Assembly: GCF_030063335.1 (NCBI RefSeq)
Contig: NZ_JASISW010000014.1
Coordinates: forward strand, 1 to 64,000
DNA: 64,000 bases
Reading direction: 5' to 3'
DNA from: Rhodococcus sp. G-MC3
GTDB lineage: Bacteria > Actinomycetota > Actinomycetes > Mycobacteriales > Mycobacteriaceae
A model generated the notes under the pieces. It saw only the letters and a program-made list of their open reading frames with translations. It did not search any database and had not been told where the DNA came from. The translations under genes were made by a program, and so were the position numbers. Numbering within the stretch: the first letter of the stretch is position 1; the number at the start of each line of letters is the position of its first letter. Below, piece by piece: positions 1-13,627 of this stretch.

Positions 1-123
1 ATCTGCGAGATGCCCTTCGTAGTGGCCGAATCTTTCCCTAGACAAGATTGATTCTTTCACCACGACAGGGCATTTCGTATTCACAACTCGCGCTCAGTTG
101 TCACTTCATCGGTGTATTCAGGC

Positions 124-140
124 TAAGATGTCCTATCGTG
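124..140 (+). promoter_or_regulatory. leaderless promoter -10 and start of rpe
   Basis: TAAGAT at 124-129 fits the actinobacterial -10 pattern TANNNT. Eight bases later comes GTG (138-140), the first codon of rpe, so transcription probably begins at or next to the start codon and no ribosome binding site is needed. A TTGTCA at 98-103 could serve as -35, but its 20-base spacer is long. The first 120 bases of the window otherwise hold no gene I can support. Confidence 0.6.
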
Positions 141-818
141 GCAGCTCCGATGATCGCACCGTCCATCCTTTCCGCCGACTTCGCTCGACTGGGCGAGGAA
201 GCTGCAGCAGTTGTAGGTTCCGATTGGTTGCACGTCGACGTGATGGATGCCCATTTCGTTCCCAATCTCACTCTCGGTCTTCCCGTGGTCAAGAGTCTGT
301 TGAAAGCAACGGATATTCCGCTGGACTGCCATCTGATGATCGAGGATCCGGCACGCTGGGCGCCGCCGTACGCCGAAGCAGGCGCTTACAACGTGACGTT
401 CCACGCCGAGGCCACCGACGATCCAATTTCGGTGGCAAAGGATATTCGAGCTGCGGGCGGAAAGGCGGGCCTGAGCGTGAAGCCGGGCACTCCCATCGAG
501 CCGTATCTCGAAATCCTCCGTGAGTTCGACACACTCCTGGTGATGAGCGTAGAGCCCGGATTCGGCGGTCAGTCGTTCATGCCGGAGGTGTTGAGCAAGG
601 CTCGCATCGTGCGCAACCTGGTCGATTCGGGTGAACTGAAACTTGTCGTCGAGATCGACGGTGGCATCAACGTCGACACCGTCGAGCAGGCAGCCGAAGC
701 AGGTATCGATTGTTTCGTCGCCGGTTCGGCCGTGTACGGAACCGCTGATCCTGCCGCGGCCGTTCGAAGCCTCCGCGCGCAGGCGGGCAGAGCCTCGGCG
801 CATCTGTCGATCGGATGA
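138..818 (+). CDS. rpe: ribulose-phosphate 3-epimerase
   Basis: This enzyme interconverts ribulose 5-phosphate and xylulose 5-phosphate in the cytosolic pentose phosphate pathway. The 226-residue product opens with the family sequence [13 protein letters not shown] and carries the metal-binding HVDVMD segment (His32, Asp34, Asp37), HLM near residue 65 and the phosphate-binding EIDGGIN loop, all expected for the TIM-barrel RPE family. The GTG at 138 is chosen because a -10 hexamer lies eight bases upstream and the protein then begins [11 protein letters not shown], like relatives; ATG 150 is the alternative. The stop overlaps the ribD start (ATGA), so the two are translationally coupled. Its product pool includes ribulose 5-phosphate, the substrate of RibBA encoded downstream. 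Confidence 0.96.
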   Translation: MAAPMIAPSILSADFARLGEEAAAVVGSDWLHVDVMDAHFVPNLTLGLPVVKSLLKATDIPLDCHLMIEDPARWAPPYAEAGAYNVTFHAEATDDPISVAKDIRAAGGKAGLSVKPGTPIEPYLEILREFDTLLVMSVEPGFGGQSFMPEVLSKARIVRNLVDSGELKLVVEIDGGINVDTVEQAAEAGIDCFVAGSAVYGTADPAAAVRSLRAQAGRASAHLSIG

Positions 819-1831
819 CCGCCTCCGCTTCCATCGACGACGCCATGCAGATGGCGGTCGAGGCATCGGAAGCGGCGCGTGGGCGCACGAGCCCGAACCC
901 TCCGGTCGGTGCGGTCGTTCTCGACATCGCCGGGCGCGTGGTCGGAGTCGGCTCGACGCAACCTCCCGGCGGGCCTCATGCAGAGATTGTTGCGTTGACA
1001 CGAGCGGGCGACAAGGCCCGCGGGGGCACGGCGGTGGTGACGCTGGAGCCGTGCAACCATGTCGGTCGCACCGGCCCGTGCTCACGGGCATTGATCGAAG
1101 CGGGCATCTCACGGGTCGTCTATGCCGTCGCGGATCCGAACCCGATCGCCGAGGGAGGCGCGCGCACGCTCGCGGCGGCTGGTATCGAGGTGAGCAGCGG
1201 AGTGGGCGCCGACACCGTGTCGGCAGGCCCCCTGAGAGCGTGGTTGCACAAGCAGCGCACCGGCAGGCCCCACGTCACCCTGAAATATGCCGCCAGCCTC
1301 GACGGGCGCAGCGCTGCCGCCGATGGCACGAGCCAATGGATCACCGGCCCCCCGGCGCGTGAACACGCGCATGCCGAGCGCGCCAAGCTCGATGCGATCG
1401 TCGTCGGAACAGGCACCGTCGAGGCAGACAACCCCCGACTGACGGCTCGCCTGCCCGACGGCTCTCGTGCGCCACACCAACCGGTACGCGTCGTCGTCGG
1501 GACGCGAGAGATTTCCAAGTCCGCTCGTATCCGCAATGTGGACGCCCCCACGATGTTCCTGTGCACCCACGACCCGCAAGCCGTGATAGACACGCTCTCC
1601 GAGCACACCGACATATTGATCGAAGGCGGGCCGACGCTTGCAGGTGCATTCCTCGAAGCGGGCGTCGTCGACAGGATCGTCGCTTACATCGCGCCGGTGG
1701 TACTGGGATCGGGGGTGTCGGCCATGGGATACGCCGGTGTCGGAACAATTTCCGACGCGCTGAGGTTTTCGATCGAGAGTGTGAAAACTCTTGGTGCGGA
1801 CATCCTCGTCAGCGCAGTGCCCACCACATAG
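815..1831 (+). CDS. ribD: bifunctional riboflavin deaminase/reductase RibD
   Basis: RibD carries out the second and third steps of the riboflavin pathway: deamination of diaminohydroxyphosphoribosylaminopyrimidine, then NADPH-dependent reduction of the ribosyl side chain. The N-terminal deaminase domain shows the zinc site HAE (His55, catalytic Glu57) with Cys80 and Cys89 in the [11 protein letters not shown] motif. The reductase domain starts near residue 150 with [11 protein letters not shown]. At 338 residues it is full length. It starts inside the end of rpe by a 4-base overlap. In M. tuberculosis, as I recall, a lipoprotein and a transporter gene separate ribD from ribE; here only 81 bases do. 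Confidence 0.95.
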   Translation: MTASASIDDAMQMAVEASEAARGRTSPNPPVGAVVLDIAGRVVGVGSTQPPGGPHAEIVALTRAGDKARGGTAVVTLEPCNHVGRTGPCSRALIEAGISRVVYAVADPNPIAEGGARTLAAAGIEVSSGVGADTVSAGPLRAWLHKQRTGRPHVTLKYAASLDGRSAAADGTSQWITGPPAREHAHAERAKLDAIVVGTGTVEADNPRLTARLPDGSRAPHQPVRVVVGTREISKSARIRNVDAPTMFLCTHDPQAVIDTLSEHTDILIEGGPTLAGAFLEAGVVDRIVAYIAPVVLGSGVSAMGYAGVGTISDALRFSIESVKTLGADILVSAVPTT

Positions 1832-1900
1832 CTGACGCTGCAATTACAAATACAGCGCGGTTCGAGGTAACGCAACGAGGCCACGCGGTCTTCACCGAAC

Positions 1901-1915
1901 AGGAGAGTGAAAGTG
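1901..1915 (+). promoter_or_regulatory. ribosome binding site deciding the ribE start
   Basis: AGGAGA at 1901-1906 lies six bases before GTG 1913 and directly abuts the in-frame GTG at 1907. Normal spacing therefore favours 1913, which also gives the usual FTGIIEELG amino terminus. I looked for an FMN riboswitch in the 81-base gap after ribD and saw none of its conserved blocks. Confidence 0.7.
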
Positions 1916-2524
1916 TTCACCGGAATAATCGAAGAATTGGGAGAGATCGTCGGCAAGGAAGACCTGACCGACGCTGCTCGATTCACCGTGAAGGGCCCGA
2001 TCGTGACCTCCGACGCCGGTCATGGCGATTCGATCGCAGTGAACGGAGTCTGCCTGACGGTCGTCGACGTGCTGGCCGACGGCGCTTTCACCGCCGACGT
2101 GATGCAGGAGACCTTGAACCGATCGAGCCTGCAGCGACTCGATGTCGGCAGCCGCGTCAACCTCGAACGCGCAGCCTCGCTCAATAGTCGTCTCGGTGGA
2201 CACCTCGTGCAGGGCCATGTCGACGGAACCGGAACCGTTGTGAATCGCTCGCCCTCGGAGAACTGGACTGTCGTCCGCGTCGCGATGCCCACTTCGGTTG
2301 CCCGGTACGTGGTGGAGAAGGGCTCGATCACCGTCGATGGCGTGTCGCTGACCGTGTCCGGTCTCGGACAGGAAGCCGATGGAGGCCACTGGTTCGAGAT
2401 CTCGCTGATTCCGACGACGCTCGACCTGACCACCCTCGGCCGATCGGGTGTCGGCACACCGGTCAACCTGGAGGTCGACGTCATCGCGAAGTACGTGGAG
2501 CGCCTTGCGACCCTCTCTGAGTAG
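1913..2524 (+). CDS. ribE: riboflavin synthase alpha chain
   Basis: Riboflavin synthase dismutates two molecules of 6,7-dimethyl-8-ribityllumazine into riboflavin and the pyrimidine substrate of lumazine synthase. The 203-residue protein consists of two tandem lumazine-binding beta-barrel repeats: the first has VNGVCLTV at about 43-50 and GGHLVQGHVDG, the second VDGVSLTV at about 141-148. Length and internal duplication are typical of the trimeric enzyme. It lies between ribD and ribBA on the same strand, with 82 bases to the next start. The gene is called ribC in mycobacterial annotation. Confidence 0.95.
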   Translation: MFTGIIEELGEIVGKEDLTDAARFTVKGPIVTSDAGHGDSIAVNGVCLTVVDVLADGAFTADVMQETLNRSSLQRLDVGSRVNLERAASLNSRLGGHLVQGHVDGTGTVVNRSPSENWTVVRVAMPTSVARYVVEKGSITVDGVSLTVSGLGQEADGGHWFEISLIPTTLDLTTLGRSGVGTPVNLEVDVIAKYVERLATLSE

Positions 2525-2606
2525 CGGACAGGTGAGAAAGTACTGTTGACGATGTATCCGTGCCGGACACTTCAGGGCGCGGAACTGGACGTATGGAGCG
2601 TAGGAC

Positions 2607-4383
<1,777 letters not shown>

Positions 4384-4384
<1 letters not shown>

Positions 4385-4857
4385 TGGCAGACAATCGATG
4401 GGAATTGGAAGTTCGCTCGGTGAAGTCGGCGCGCTACGCGATCGCCGCTGCAACGGTGCTCGTCATAGCGCACGTGACGGTAGCGATTCTGCTGCGTGTA
4501 TCACCGACAGGCGTCTACTTCCGCACGGCTGACCAATTGGCGCTCGCGGGAATCGGCGTGCTGCTCGCCGCGATTGCGCTCTTGCTCACACGGCCGCGTG
4601 TTCGGGTGGGTGCAGAGGGCGTGGCAGTGAGAAACATCTTGTCCGAGCGGCTCATCGAATGGGATCTCGTAGAAGGTCTGTCGTTTCCCGACGGCGCCAT
4701 GTGGGCGCGAGTCGACATTCCCGACGACGAGTTCATCTCGGTCATGGCAATCCAGTCGAACGATCGTGACCACGCTGTAGCGGCCGTACGGACGTTCCGT
4801 TCATTGGAAGCGAAGTACGCGCGCGTATCCGCTGAACCCCACCAATCCGAACAGTGA
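4384..4857 (+). CDS. PH-domain membrane protein (CFP-6/Rv1417 type)
   Basis: This 157-residue protein is a conserved actinobacterial companion of the riboflavin genes. Two hydrophobic segments (about 18-38 and 52-69) should form a membrane hairpin. The C-terminal half (about 72-150) resembles the bacterial pleckstrin-homology-like domain, with strands such as VRVGAEGVAVRN and RLIEWDLVEGLSF. The ATG at 4384 is used because it overlaps the last base of ribH; the longer upstream reading is antisense-like sequence within ribH. Its molecular function is unknown. Association with riboflavin synthesis rests on position alone. Confidence 0.85.
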
Positions 4858-4892
4858 GTCCTTGCTCGGTATTTCCCGTCGGTAGCTGCGGC

Positions 4893-4908
4893 TAACCTGG
4901 AATACGTG
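4893..4908 (+). promoter_or_regulatory. leaderless promoter -10 and start of uvrC
   Basis: TAACCT (4893-4898) lies seven bases before GTG 4906. This matches TANNNT-N6-8-start, so the uvrC-rapZ-yvcK-whiA transcript probably starts at the GTG without a leader. No -35 at ordinary spacing is obvious. Confidence 0.55.
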
Positions 4909-7077
4909 TCCGACCCCGCTACATATCGCCCGGCAACCGGAACCATCCCGGTCGAACCCGGCGTGTACAAATTTCGTGATCCACACGGACGCGTGATCTA
5001 CGTCGGCAAGGCCAAGAGCCTGCGGAGCCGACTTAACTCGTACTTCGCCGACGTTGCATCTCTGCATCCTCGTACGCGACAGATGGTCACCACCGCGGCT
5101 TCGGTCGAATGGACGGTCGTCACCACTGAGGTGGAGGCGCTGCAACTCGAGTACAACTGGATCAAGGAATTCGATCCGCGGTTCAACGTCAGGTATCGGG
5201 ACGACAAGACGTACCCGATGCTCGCTGTCACGATGAACGAGGAATACCCGCGACTGTTCGTGTACCGCGGTCCGCGGCGCAAAGGCGTGCGGTACTTCGG
5301 GCCATACGCGCATGCCTGGGCCATCAGGGAAACACTCGACCTCCTGCTGCGAGTTTTTCCCGCTCGAACATGTTCGAGTGGAGTGTTCAAGCGACACAAG
5401 CAGATCGGTCGCCCGTGTCTGCTCGGTTACATCGACAAGTGTTCGGCGCCCTGCATGGGGCGCGTTTCCGCTGACGAGCATCGGGTGATCGTGGAGAACT
5501 TCTGCGACTTCCTGTCCGGCAAGACAGATAAATTGGTCCGTCAGATCGAGAAGAAGATGCAGGATGCATCCGACGATCTCGACTTCGAGACCGCGGCACG
5601 ATTGCGGGACGACGTCGGGGCCCTTCGTCGGGCGCTGGAGAAGCAAGCAGTTGTGCTCGGCGATGGAACCGACGCGGATCTCGTCGCTTTCGCGACCGAT
5701 TCGCTCGAAGCCGCGGTTCAGGTGTTCCACGTCCGCGGAGGCCGAGTACGCGGGCAACGCGGATGGGTGGTGGAGAAGGCAGGAGAAGTGATCGACGGGC
5801 AACGTGACGATGATCAATCCGACCTGCCGGCACTCGTCGAGCAATTCCTCACCCAGTTCTACGGACAGGAAGCAGCCCTCTCGACGCGGGCGCCGGGCAA
5901 CGACGACGGCAGCGCCAATGCCGTTCCCAAAGAAGTGCTGGTGCCGGTGCTTCCGGCCAACGCCGACGAGGTACAGCAATGGTTGTCCGGACTTCGTGGC
6001 TCCAACGTACAACTACGGGTACCACAGCGGGGCGATAAAAAAGCGCTTGCGGAAACCGTCGAGCGCAACGCGAAAGAAGCACTGCAGCAACACAAACTCA
6101 AACGTGCAGGTGACTTCACCTCCAGATCGGCCGCGTTGCAGGGAATTCAGGAAGCGCTCGATCTCGATTCCGCACCGCTGCGCATCGAGTGCATCGACAT
6201 CTCGCACGTGCAGGGCACCGATGTCGTCGCCTCGCTCGTTGTTTTCGAAGATGGATTGGCGAAGAAGAGCGACTACCGCCACTATGCGATAAAGGAGGCG
6301 GCAGGCGACGGCCATTCCGATGACGTGGCCAGCATTGCTGAAGTGACGCGGAGACGTTTTTTGCGCCACAGTGCTGACGTGGGTGCCGAATCCGGTGGTG
6401 ATCTCGCTCCCGAAGCTGCGTTGGATCCGCAGACCGGACGCCCGAGAAGGTTTGCGTATCCGCCCAACCTCTTCGTCGTCGATGGCGGCGCACCTCAGGT
6501 CGCGGCCGCAGCGGAAGTTCTCGACGAGTTGGGCGTCACCGACGTCGCCGTGGTCGGTCTCGCCAAGCGTCTCGAAGAAGTATGGGTGCCAGGGGAGTCG
6601 GACCCTGTGATCCTTCCCCGCACGAGCGAATCGCTGTATCTGCTGCAACGTGTTCGCGATGAGGCACACCGGTTTGCCATCACATTCCACCGCAGCAAGC
6701 GATCACGGAGAATGACGGCATCAGCTCTCGACTCGGTTCGAGGTCTCGGTGAAACGCGGCGCACTGCCCTGGTGACCCACTTCGGCTCCGTCGCGAACCT
6801 CAAACAGGCTACGGTCGCCGAGATCACCGAGGTTCCTGGCATCGGTGAAATGACCGCAAAAGCAGTTCTGACCGCGTTGGGCGGCGAGCAACCCGATGCT
6901 GACCGATTGGGCGGAGATCAGTCGAACAGTGACCCGTCGAACAGTGCCGCTCGGTCGGCTGCGGAGGGTTCGGACGCGCCGGCGGCATCGGTGGGGAATG
7001 ATGATCGAGAAGACGAGACAGGTGCACGGGTTCGGGGTCGGCACGAGACAACTTCGACAGGGCAGGCTTTGACGTGA
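4906..7077 (+). CDS. uvrC: excinuclease ABC subunit C
   Basis: UvrC makes the dual incisions around a DNA lesion recognised by UvrAB in nucleotide excision repair. The 723-residue product has the GIY-YIG nuclease domain at the N terminus ([21 protein letters not shown]), the cysteine-containing [16 protein letters not shown] region, a UVR motif near 205-240, the RNase H-like C-terminal nuclease ([23 protein letters not shown]) and tandem helix-hairpin-helix motifs near 610-665. About 55 extra residues, rich in Asp, Ser and Asn, follow the HhH region and look disordered. The stop overlaps the GTG of rapZ, starting a chain of overlapping genes. Confidence 0.96.
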   Translation: MSDPATYRPATGTIPVEPGVYKFRDPHGRVIYVGKAKSLRSRLNSYFADVASLHPRTRQMVTTAASVEWTVVTTEVEALQLEYNWIKEFDPRFNVRYRDDKTYPMLAVTMNEEYPRLFVYRGPRRKGVRYFGPYAHAWAIRETLDLLLRVFPARTCSSGVFKRHKQIGRPCLLGYIDKCSAPCMGRVSADEHRVIVENFCDFLSGKTDKLVRQIEKKMQDASDDLDFETAARLRDDVGALRRALEKQAVVLGDGTDADLVAFATDSLEAAVQVFHVRGGRVRGQRGWVVEKAGEVIDGQRDDDQSDLPALVEQFLTQFYGQEAALSTRAPGNDDGSANAVPKEVLVPVLPANADEVQQWLSGLRGSNVQLRVPQRGDKKALAETVERNAKEALQQHKLKRAGDFTSRSAALQGIQEALDLDSAPLRIECIDISHVQGTDVVASLVVFEDGLAKKSDYRHYAIKEAAGDGHSDDVASIAEVTRRRFLRHSADVGAESGGDLAPEAALDPQTGRPRRFAYPPNLFVVDGGAPQVAAAAEVLDELGVTDVAVVGLAKRLEEVWVPGESDPVILPRTSESLYLLQRVRDEAHRFAITFHRSKRSRRMTASALDSVRGLGETRRTALVTHFGSVANLKQATVAEITEVPGIGEMTAKAVLTALGGEQPDADRLGGDQSNSDPSNSAARSAAEGSDAPAASVGNDDREDETGARVRGRHETTSTGQALT

Positions 7078-8018
7078 GTGAACCGCACACCCAGCAAGCC
7101 GAACCTTCGCAGAATTCGGAGGGCGAAGACCAGGATCGACCGCCGCCTGCTATCGAGGTGGCCCTGGTCACCGGACTCTCCGGGGCGGGGCTGCGTACTG
7201 CGGCCAAAGTTTTGGAGGATCTCGGTTGGTACGTGGCAGACAACCTGCCTCCCGAACTGATCTCCAAGATGGTCGATCTCGGACTGGAATCGAAGCCTCG
7301 GATCGAACGGTTGGCGTTGGTCATGGACGTCCGGAGCCGGTTGTTCACCGGTGATCTCGGCTGGGTCGTCAAGGAACTCGATTCGAAGGGCGTCCGAAAT
7401 CGAGTGTTGTTTCTCGATGCCACCGACGCCGTACTCATCCAGCGGTTCGAATCCAATCGTCGCAGTCATCCTCTGCAGAACGACGGACAGGACGGCACCC
7501 TCACCGAAGGCATCGCAGCGGAACGTGTGCGTCTGTCGCAAGTGAAGGCAGCCGCTGACGTCACCATCGACACGACCTCGCTGTCGGTCCATCAGTTGCG
7601 ACGGAAGATCGAGGCGTCGTTCAACGGTTCCGAAGCGGCGATGATTGGGGTCACGGTGCAGTCGTTCGGATTCAAGTACGGCTTGCCGATCGACGCCGAT
7701 GTGGTCTGTGACGTCAGATTTCTGCCGAACCCGCACTGGGTGCCCGAGCTTCGCGAGCACACTGGTCGCGAAGCAGCAGTGCGGGACTACGTGCTCGGTC
7801 AAGATGGAGCGCAAGACTACTTGGACACCTTTCGGCATCTGTTGCAATTGACGGTCGATGGGTATCGGCGGGAGGGGAAGCGTTATATGACGGTGGCGGT
7901 CGGATGTACCGGGGGTAAGCACAGGAGTGTGGCAATGACCGAGGCGTTGGCTGCGTTGCTGGATCGCCACGACGACTTGTCGGTGCGTGTACTGCACCGC
8001 GACGTGGGTCGCGAATGA
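7074..8018 (+). CDS. rapZ: RapZ/YvcJ-family nucleotide-binding protein
   Basis: Members bind nucleotides and, in E. coli, act as RNase adaptors for GlmZ/GlmY small RNAs; the actinobacterial role is not settled. The 314-residue protein has the usual N-terminal P-loop region, but it reads GLSGAGLRT where other members carry GLSGAGRST or, in M. tuberculosis as I recall, GLSGAGRGT. The C-terminal domain is well conserved ([37 protein letters not shown]). It overlaps uvrC and yvcK by four bases each. rapZ-yvcK-whiA is a deeply conserved cluster in Gram-positive bacteria. Confidence 0.92.
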   Translation: MSEPHTQQAEPSQNSEGEDQDRPPPAIEVALVTGLSGAGLRTAAKVLEDLGWYVADNLPPELISKMVDLGLESKPRIERLALVMDVRSRLFTGDLGWVVKELDSKGVRNRVLFLDATDAVLIQRFESNRRSHPLQNDGQDGTLTEGIAAERVRLSQVKAAADVTIDTTSLSVHQLRRKIEASFNGSEAAMIGVTVQSFGFKYGLPIDADVVCDVRFLPNPHWVPELREHTGREAAVRDYVLGQDGAQDYLDTFRHLLQLTVDGYRREGKRYMTVAVGCTGGKHRSVAMTEALAALLDRHDDLSVRVLHRDVGRE

Positions 8019-9055
8019 GCGAGGGTTCGGTTCCGCCGGTGTCGGGAGTCGGCGACCGGAAATCCAGGAAGATCGTCGCACTCGGCGGTGGACATGGTTT
8101 GTATGCGACGCTCAGCGCTGCCCGCAGGCTGGCTTCGGATGTGACTGCAGTGGTGACCGTCGCAGACGACGGTGGATCCTCGGGGAGGCTGCGTGCCGAG
8201 CTCGGGATGCTGCCCCCCGGCGATCTTCGAATGGCCTTGGCGGCGTTGGCGTCGGAGCAACCGCGGACCCAGATGTGGACCGATGTGCTGCAACACCGCT
8301 TCGGCGGATCGGGTGCGTTGGCGGGTCATTCCGTTGGCAATCTCATCCTTGCCGGGCTCACCGAGGTACTGGGGGACACCGTGCTTGCGCTGGAGGAATC
8401 GGCACGCCTGCTCGGTATCGAAGGACGGGTCCTTCCGATGGCACCGATTCCTTTGGATATCGAAGCCGATGTGTCGGGGCTCGAAGACGATCCGAGGGTG
8501 AGCCGGGTTATCCGCGGGCAGGTCGCCGTGGCGACGACTCCTGGCAAGGTCAGACGTGTCCGGTTGATACCGCAGGATCCGCCGGCGACGCCTCAGGCCG
8601 TCAACGCAATTGCCGCTGCCGATCTGGTGATTCTCGGTCCGGGCTCGTGGTTCTCGAGTGTCATTCCTCACGTTCTCGTTCCCGAGTTGCTCCGCGCGAT
8701 GGCAGAATCCTCTGCCCCGAAGGTGCTTGTGCTCAACCTGGCGCCGGAACCGGGGGAGACCACTGGATTCTCCGCCGAGCGGCACCTGCACGTACTGTCC
8801 CAACACGCACCTGATTTCGGAGTGGACTACATCGTGGTCGACTCCGCGTTCGTGCCTCCAGGGGCCGAACGCGAGCACGTCGCGCGAGCGGCGACCAGGC
8901 TGGAGGCCGAGGTCGTCTACGTCGACGTCGCCGAAGCCGGTACTCACGCTCATCATTTCGGAAAGTTGGCTGCGGCCCTCGGTAGCATCGTCTCCCCACA
9001 GGGCGACGCCGCGTCGAGTCCGCAGCTCAGAGAGGGGATCACTTCGTGGCCATGA
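8015..9055 (+). CDS. yvcK: YvcK/CuvA family protein
   Basis: YvcK-like proteins (CuvA in mycobacteria) bind UDP-sugars and are needed for growth on gluconeogenic carbon and for normal cell wall synthesis. The 346-residue product shows the diagnostic N-terminal [10 protein letters not shown] and [14 protein letters not shown] motifs of the CofD-like Rossmann fold, then GDLRMAL and HSVGNLIL, and the [10 protein letters not shown] loop. Family length is normal. It starts in a 4-base overlap with rapZ and ends 10 bases inside whiA, so all three are probably translated from one message. Confidence 0.94.
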   Translation: MSEGSVPPVSGVGDRKSRKIVALGGGHGLYATLSAARRLASDVTAVVTVADDGGSSGRLRAELGMLPPGDLRMALAALASEQPRTQMWTDVLQHRFGGSGALAGHSVGNLILAGLTEVLGDTVLALEESARLLGIEGRVLPMAPIPLDIEADVSGLEDDPRVSRVIRGQVAVATTPGKVRRVRLIPQDPPATPQAVNAIAAADLVILGPGSWFSSVIPHVLVPELLRAMAESSAPKVLVLNLAPEPGETTGFSAERHLHVLSQHAPDFGVDYIVVDSAFVPPGAEREHVARAATRLEAEVVYVDVAEAGTHAHHFGKLAAALGSIVSPQGDAASSPQLREGITSWP

Positions 9056-10029
9056 CAGCGGAGGTGAAAGACGAGCTGAGCAGGCTCGCGATCACGCAGG
9101 TGAGTTGCAGGCGAGCCGAGGTCTCGGCTCTGCTTCGTTTTGCCGGTGGTCTTCACATCGTTGCGGGACGGGTCGTCGTCGAGGCAGAGGTCGATCTGGG
9201 TTCCATTGCCAGGCGCCTTCGACGCGAGATTTTCGACCTGTACGGGTACTCGTCCGATGTACACGTGCTCAGTGCCGGTGGCCTTCGGAAGAGTTCGCGG
9301 TACGTGGTGCGGGTGGCACGAGACGGGGAAGCTCTCGCACGGCAAACTGGGCTGCTCGATATGAGGGGCCGCCCCGTTCGAGGGCTGCCGGCTCAGGTAG
9401 TCGGTGGAACGGTCGGTGATGCCGAAGCTGCATGGCGGGGTGCGTTCCTCGCTCACGGATCTTTGACCGAACCTGGTCGGTCTTCGGCGCTCGAAATCAG
9501 CTGTCCCGGTCCGGAGGCAGCGCTGGCCCTCGTCGGCGCAGCACGTCGCCTCGGAGTCGCAGCGAAAGCTCGTGAGGTGCGCGGTACCGACCGCGTCGTG
9601 GTCAGAGACGGTGAAGCGATCGGTGCGCTTCTCACACGAATGGGCGCACAGGACACGCGCTTGGTGTGGGAGGAGCGTCGGATGCGACGAGAGGTGCGCG
9701 CCACTGCGAACCGATTGGCGAACTTCGACGACGCCAACCTCCGGCGATCTGCTCGCGCTGCCGTTGCCGCTGCCGCGCGTGTCGAACGCGCACTGCAAAT
9801 ACTCGGCGACGACGTTCCCGACCACCTCGCATCTGCGGGCGCCCTTCGGGTGGAGCATCGGCAGGCATCGCTGGAAGAACTCGGCCAGCTCGCCGATCCA
9901 CCGATGACGAAGGACGCGGTTGCGGGCCGAATCCGACGGCTGTTGTCCATGGCCGACCGCAAGGCCAAGGACACCGGCATTCCAGATACCGAGTCGGCGG
10001 TCACGGCCGACCTTCTCGACGAGGCTTGA
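9046..10029 (+). CDS. whiA: WhiA sporulation/cell-division regulator
   Basis: WhiA is a DNA-binding regulator of cell division; in Streptomyces it acts with WhiB during sporulation. The 327-residue protein starts with the family signature [13 protein letters not shown], contains the LAGLIDADG-derived domain in the first two thirds ([28 protein letters not shown]) and ends in the WhiA helix-turn-helix ([19 protein letters not shown]). The GTG start gives the conserved N terminus and overlaps yvcK by ten bases. In a non-sporulating relative it more likely serves division or chromosome functions. Confidence 0.95.
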   Translation: MAMTAEVKDELSRLAITQVSCRRAEVSALLRFAGGLHIVAGRVVVEAEVDLGSIARRLRREIFDLYGYSSDVHVLSAGGLRKSSRYVVRVARDGEALARQTGLLDMRGRPVRGLPAQVVGGTVGDAEAAWRGAFLAHGSLTEPGRSSALEISCPGPEAALALVGAARRLGVAAKAREVRGTDRVVVRDGEAIGALLTRMGAQDTRLVWEERRMRREVRATANRLANFDDANLRRSARAAVAAAARVERALQILGDDVPDHLASAGALRVEHRQASLEELGQLADPPMTKDAVAGRIRRLLSMADRKAKDTGIPDTESAVTADLLDEA

Positions 10030-10106
10030 GCGGCCAGGCCGGTAAGAACGTCCAAGCCGGTCCAGGAGTGGCGTGGGTGATGCGCGCGCGATGAGGCGCC
10101 GAGCAC

Positions 10107-11200
<1,094 letters not shown>

Positions 11201-11204
11201 TCAC

Positions 11205-12416
11205 ATGGCAGTCAAAACTCTGCAGGACCTGATCGAAGCCGGTGTCTCCGGCCGTGCCGTGCTGGTGCGGTCGGATTTCAACGTTCCCATCGAGAACGGT
11301 GTCATCACCGACCCCGGTCGTATCGTTGCCTCGCTTCCGACGTTGAACGCGCTGCTCGACGCCGGTGCCAAGCTCATCGTCACCGCGCACCTCGGGCGTC
11401 CGGACGGCAAGCCCGAAGCGAAGTACTCTCTGGCGCCGGTGGCGTCCAAGCTCGGTGAGCTGCTCGGTCGGCACGTGCAGCTGGCGGGCGACGTCGTCGG
11501 GCAGGATGCGCAGGCTCGCGCCGAAGGCCTGACCGACGGTGATGTGCTTCTGCTGGAAAACATCCGATTCGACCCACGTGAGACGAGCAAGAACGAAGCC
11601 GAACGTGCGGCGTTGGCAGCGGAACTGGTTGCACTCACCGATGGTGAGGGTGCTTTCGTGTCCGACGGATTCGGCGTCGTGCACCGCAAGCAGGCGTCGG
11701 TCTACGACGTCGCGAAGTTGCTGCCGTCGTACGCGGGCGACCTCGTCGCTACCGAGGTCGAGGTTCTCAAGACATTGACCGAGTCACCGGCGCGCCCTTA
11801 TGCGGTCGTGCTCGGTGGTTCGAAGGTTTCGGACAAGCTGGCAGTCATCGAGGCGTTGGCGCCGAAGGTCGACACCCTGGTCATCGGCGGCGGAATGTGC
11901 TTCACGTTCCTCGCCGCGCAAGGACTACCAGTCGGAACGTCGCTGTTGCAGGAAGACATGATCGACACCTGCAAGGATCTGCTCGAACGGTTCGGCGACG
12001 TCATTCACCTGCCGAAGGACGTCATTGTCGCCGATTCCTTCTCGGCGTCGGCCGAGGCGAAAACGTTGCCCTCGCACGAGATCCCCGAAGGCTGGATGGG
12101 TCTGGACATCGGTCCCGAGTCCGTCGAACGGTTCGGTGCGGTGTTGCGCGCAGCCAAGACGGTGTTCTGGAACGGCCCGATGGGCGTGTTCGAGTTCGAG
12201 AAGTTCGCGGCAGGCACCAAGGGGCTCGCCGAGGCGATTGTTTCAGCGACGTCCAAAGGCGCATTCAGCGTCGTCGGTGGTGGGGACTCGGCGGCTGCCG
12301 TGCGAGCTCTCGGACTGCCCGACGACGGTTTCTCGCACATCTCGACCGGGGGAGGCGCGTCGCTCGAATACCTCGAGGGCAAGCAACTTCCCGGTCTCTC
12401 GGCTCTGGAAGGCTAG
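11205..12416 (+). CDS. pgk: phosphoglycerate kinase
   Basis: Pgk transfers phosphate from 1,3-bisphosphoglycerate to ADP. The 403-residue product has the N-terminal substrate signature [16 protein letters not shown], then [10 protein letters not shown] and [12 protein letters not shown]. The nucleotide domain carries [11 protein letters not shown] and the C-terminal [14 protein letters not shown] 11205 gives the conserved N terminus and lies four bases after gap; a longer reading from 11166 would run through the gap 3' end. It is followed three bases later by tpiA. Confidence 0.97.
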   Translation: MAVKTLQDLIEAGVSGRAVLVRSDFNVPIENGVITDPGRIVASLPTLNALLDAGAKLIVTAHLGRPDGKPEAKYSLAPVASKLGELLGRHVQLAGDVVGQDAQARAEGLTDGDVLLLENIRFDPRETSKNEAERAALAAELVALTDGEGAFVSDGFGVVHRKQASVYDVAKLLPSYAGDLVATEVEVLKTLTESPARPYAVVLGGSKVSDKLAVIEALAPKVDTLVIGGGMCFTFLAAQGLPVGTSLLQEDMIDTCKDLLERFGDVIHLPKDVIVADSFSASAEAKTLPSHEIPEGWMGLDIGPESVERFGAVLRAAKTVFWNGPMGVFEFEKFAAGTKGLAEAIVSATSKGAFSVVGGGDSAAAVRALGLPDDGFSHISTGGGASLEYLEGKQLPGLSALEG

Positions 12417-12419
12417 AAG

Positions 12420-13205
12420 ATGGCACGCAAGCCGCTCATCGCCGGTAACTGGAAGATGAATCTGAACCACCTCGAGGCTCTCTCGCTGGTGCAGAAGATC
12501 GCATTTTCGCTGCCTGCGAAGTACTTCGACAAGGTCGACGTGACGATTATCCCGCCGTTCACCGACATCCGCAGTGTTCAGACGCTCATCGAGGGCGACA
12601 AACTCCTGCTCACCTACGGTGCTCAGGACGTCTCGGCGCAGGAATCGGGCGCGTACACCGGCGAGATCAGCGGTTCGATGCTGGCCAAGCTCGGCTGCAC
12701 GTTTGTAGTCGTCGGTCACTCCGAGCGTCGCACCTTGCACAGCGAGGATGATGCAACGGTGTTGGCGAAGACCAAAGCTGCACTGAAGCACGGGCTCACC
12801 CCCATCGTGTGCATCGGTGAAGGACTGAACATCCGCGAGGCAGGCGAGCACGTTTCCTACAATGTCGCGCAGTTGCGCGGATCGTTGGAGAGTCTGTCCG
12901 CCGACGACATCTCGAAAGTTGTCATCGCCTATGAGCCGGTGTGGGCAATCGGTACCGGCCGAGTGGCCAGTGCTGCGGATGCGCAAGAAGTGTGCTCGGC
13001 AATTCGCGAGGAATTGAAAACGCTTGCTTCGGCCGATATCGCGGCGGGCGTTCGAGTTCTGTACGGCGGATCGGTCAATGCCAAGAACGTCGGTGAGATC
13101 GTCGGCCAAGCCGACGTCGACGGCGCGCTCGTCGGTGGTGCTTCGCTCAAGGCGGACGAGTTCGCCACATTGTCGGCCATCGCCGCAGGTGGACCACTTC
13201 CCTGA
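12420..13205 (+). CDS. tpiA: triosephosphate isomerase
   Basis: TpiA interconverts dihydroxyacetone phosphate and glyceraldehyde 3-phosphate. The 261-residue TIM barrel has GNWKMN with the substrate lysine, the catalytic His100 in VVGHSERR and catalytic Glu172 in [11 protein letters not shown], plus the phosphate loop [10 protein letters not shown]. It completes the gap-pgk-tpiA operon. A strong hairpin follows within about 35 bases. Confidence 0.97.
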   Translation: MARKPLIAGNWKMNLNHLEALSLVQKIAFSLPAKYFDKVDVTIIPPFTDIRSVQTLIEGDKLLLTYGAQDVSAQESGAYTGEISGSMLAKLGCTFVVVGHSERRTLHSEDDATVLAKTKAALKHGLTPIVCIGEGLNIREAGEHVSYNVAQLRGSLESLSADDISKVVIAYEPVWAIGTGRVASAADAQEVCSAIREELKTLASADIAAGVRVLYGGSVNAKNVGEIVGQADVDGALVGGASLKADEFATLSAIAAGGPLP

Positions 13206-13237
13206 TAGAACCGACGCGAGTGTCGTAGTAGAGCAGA

Positions 13238-13294
13238 ACCTGCCGTGTCACCGACCTCGAGAGGCGGTGGCACGGCCGTGTTCGTGTGGCAGGT
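13238..13294. terminator. large stem-loop between tpiA and secG
   Basis: Bases 13242-13258 pair with 13261-13276 (one mismatch and one bulge), and an outer ACCTGCC/GGCAGGT pair (13238-13244 with 13288-13294) can extend the structure. There is no U-run, as is common for actinobacterial terminators. TAGGCT at 13294-13299, overlapping the last base, may be the secG -10, so the structure could also act on secG initiation. Confidence 0.6.
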
Positions 13295-13335
13295 AGGCTG
13301 TCACGGGTTGTGAGCTGAATCGATGTGAGGCGGAC

Positions 13336-13569
13336 ATGGAACTGTTCCTGGATATTTTGCTGGTGGTCACCAGCTTGACGCTGATTCTTCTGGTGCTGCT
13401 GCACCGGGGTAAGGGCGGCGGCCTGTCCAGCTTGTTCGGTGGCGGTGTCCAATCGTCTCTGTCGAGCTCCACCGTCGTCGAGAAGAACCTCGACCGGCTC
13501 ACCATCTTCACCGCAATCGTGTGGCTCATTGCCATTCTCGGAATCGGTCTTGAAATCAAATTCTCCTGA
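13336..13569 (+). CDS. secG: preprotein translocase subunit SecG
   Basis: SecG is the small accessory subunit of the SecYEG membrane channel. The 77-residue protein has two hydrophobic segments (about 4-22 and 53-73) around the conserved polar loop HRGKGGGLSSLFGGG, the hallmark of the family. GAGGCGG a few bases before ATG can serve as ribosome binding site. Its place after tpiA is conserved in actinobacteria although the functions are unrelated; the hairpin upstream probably separates the two transcripts in part. Confidence 0.95.
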   Translation: MELFLDILLVVTSLTLILLVLLHRGKGGGLSSLFGGGVQSSLSSSTVVEKNLDRLTIFTAIVWLIAILGIGLEIKFS

Positions 13570-13627
13570 GTAAGCTTTAGCTCCGCGTCGACGAGCGCCC
13601 CGCGGCGCAGTGGACGATACTGGGTTC

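Noticed and set aside
1-137. end of a gene running into the window
   Set aside because: One frame is open up to base 51 from the left edge, but 16 residues give no recognisable match and could be chance.
1832-1912. FMN riboswitch before ribE
   Set aside because: The gap is only 81 bases and lacks the conserved FMN-element helices and loops.
2544-2606. TTGACG-based promoter before ribBA
   Set aside because: TTGACG at 2544 is attractive, but no TANNNT hexamer lies 16-19 bases downstream.
13570-13627. hairpin terminator between secG and ppc
   Set aside because: The only symmetric element is a 5-base GCGCC/GGCGC stem, too weak to call.
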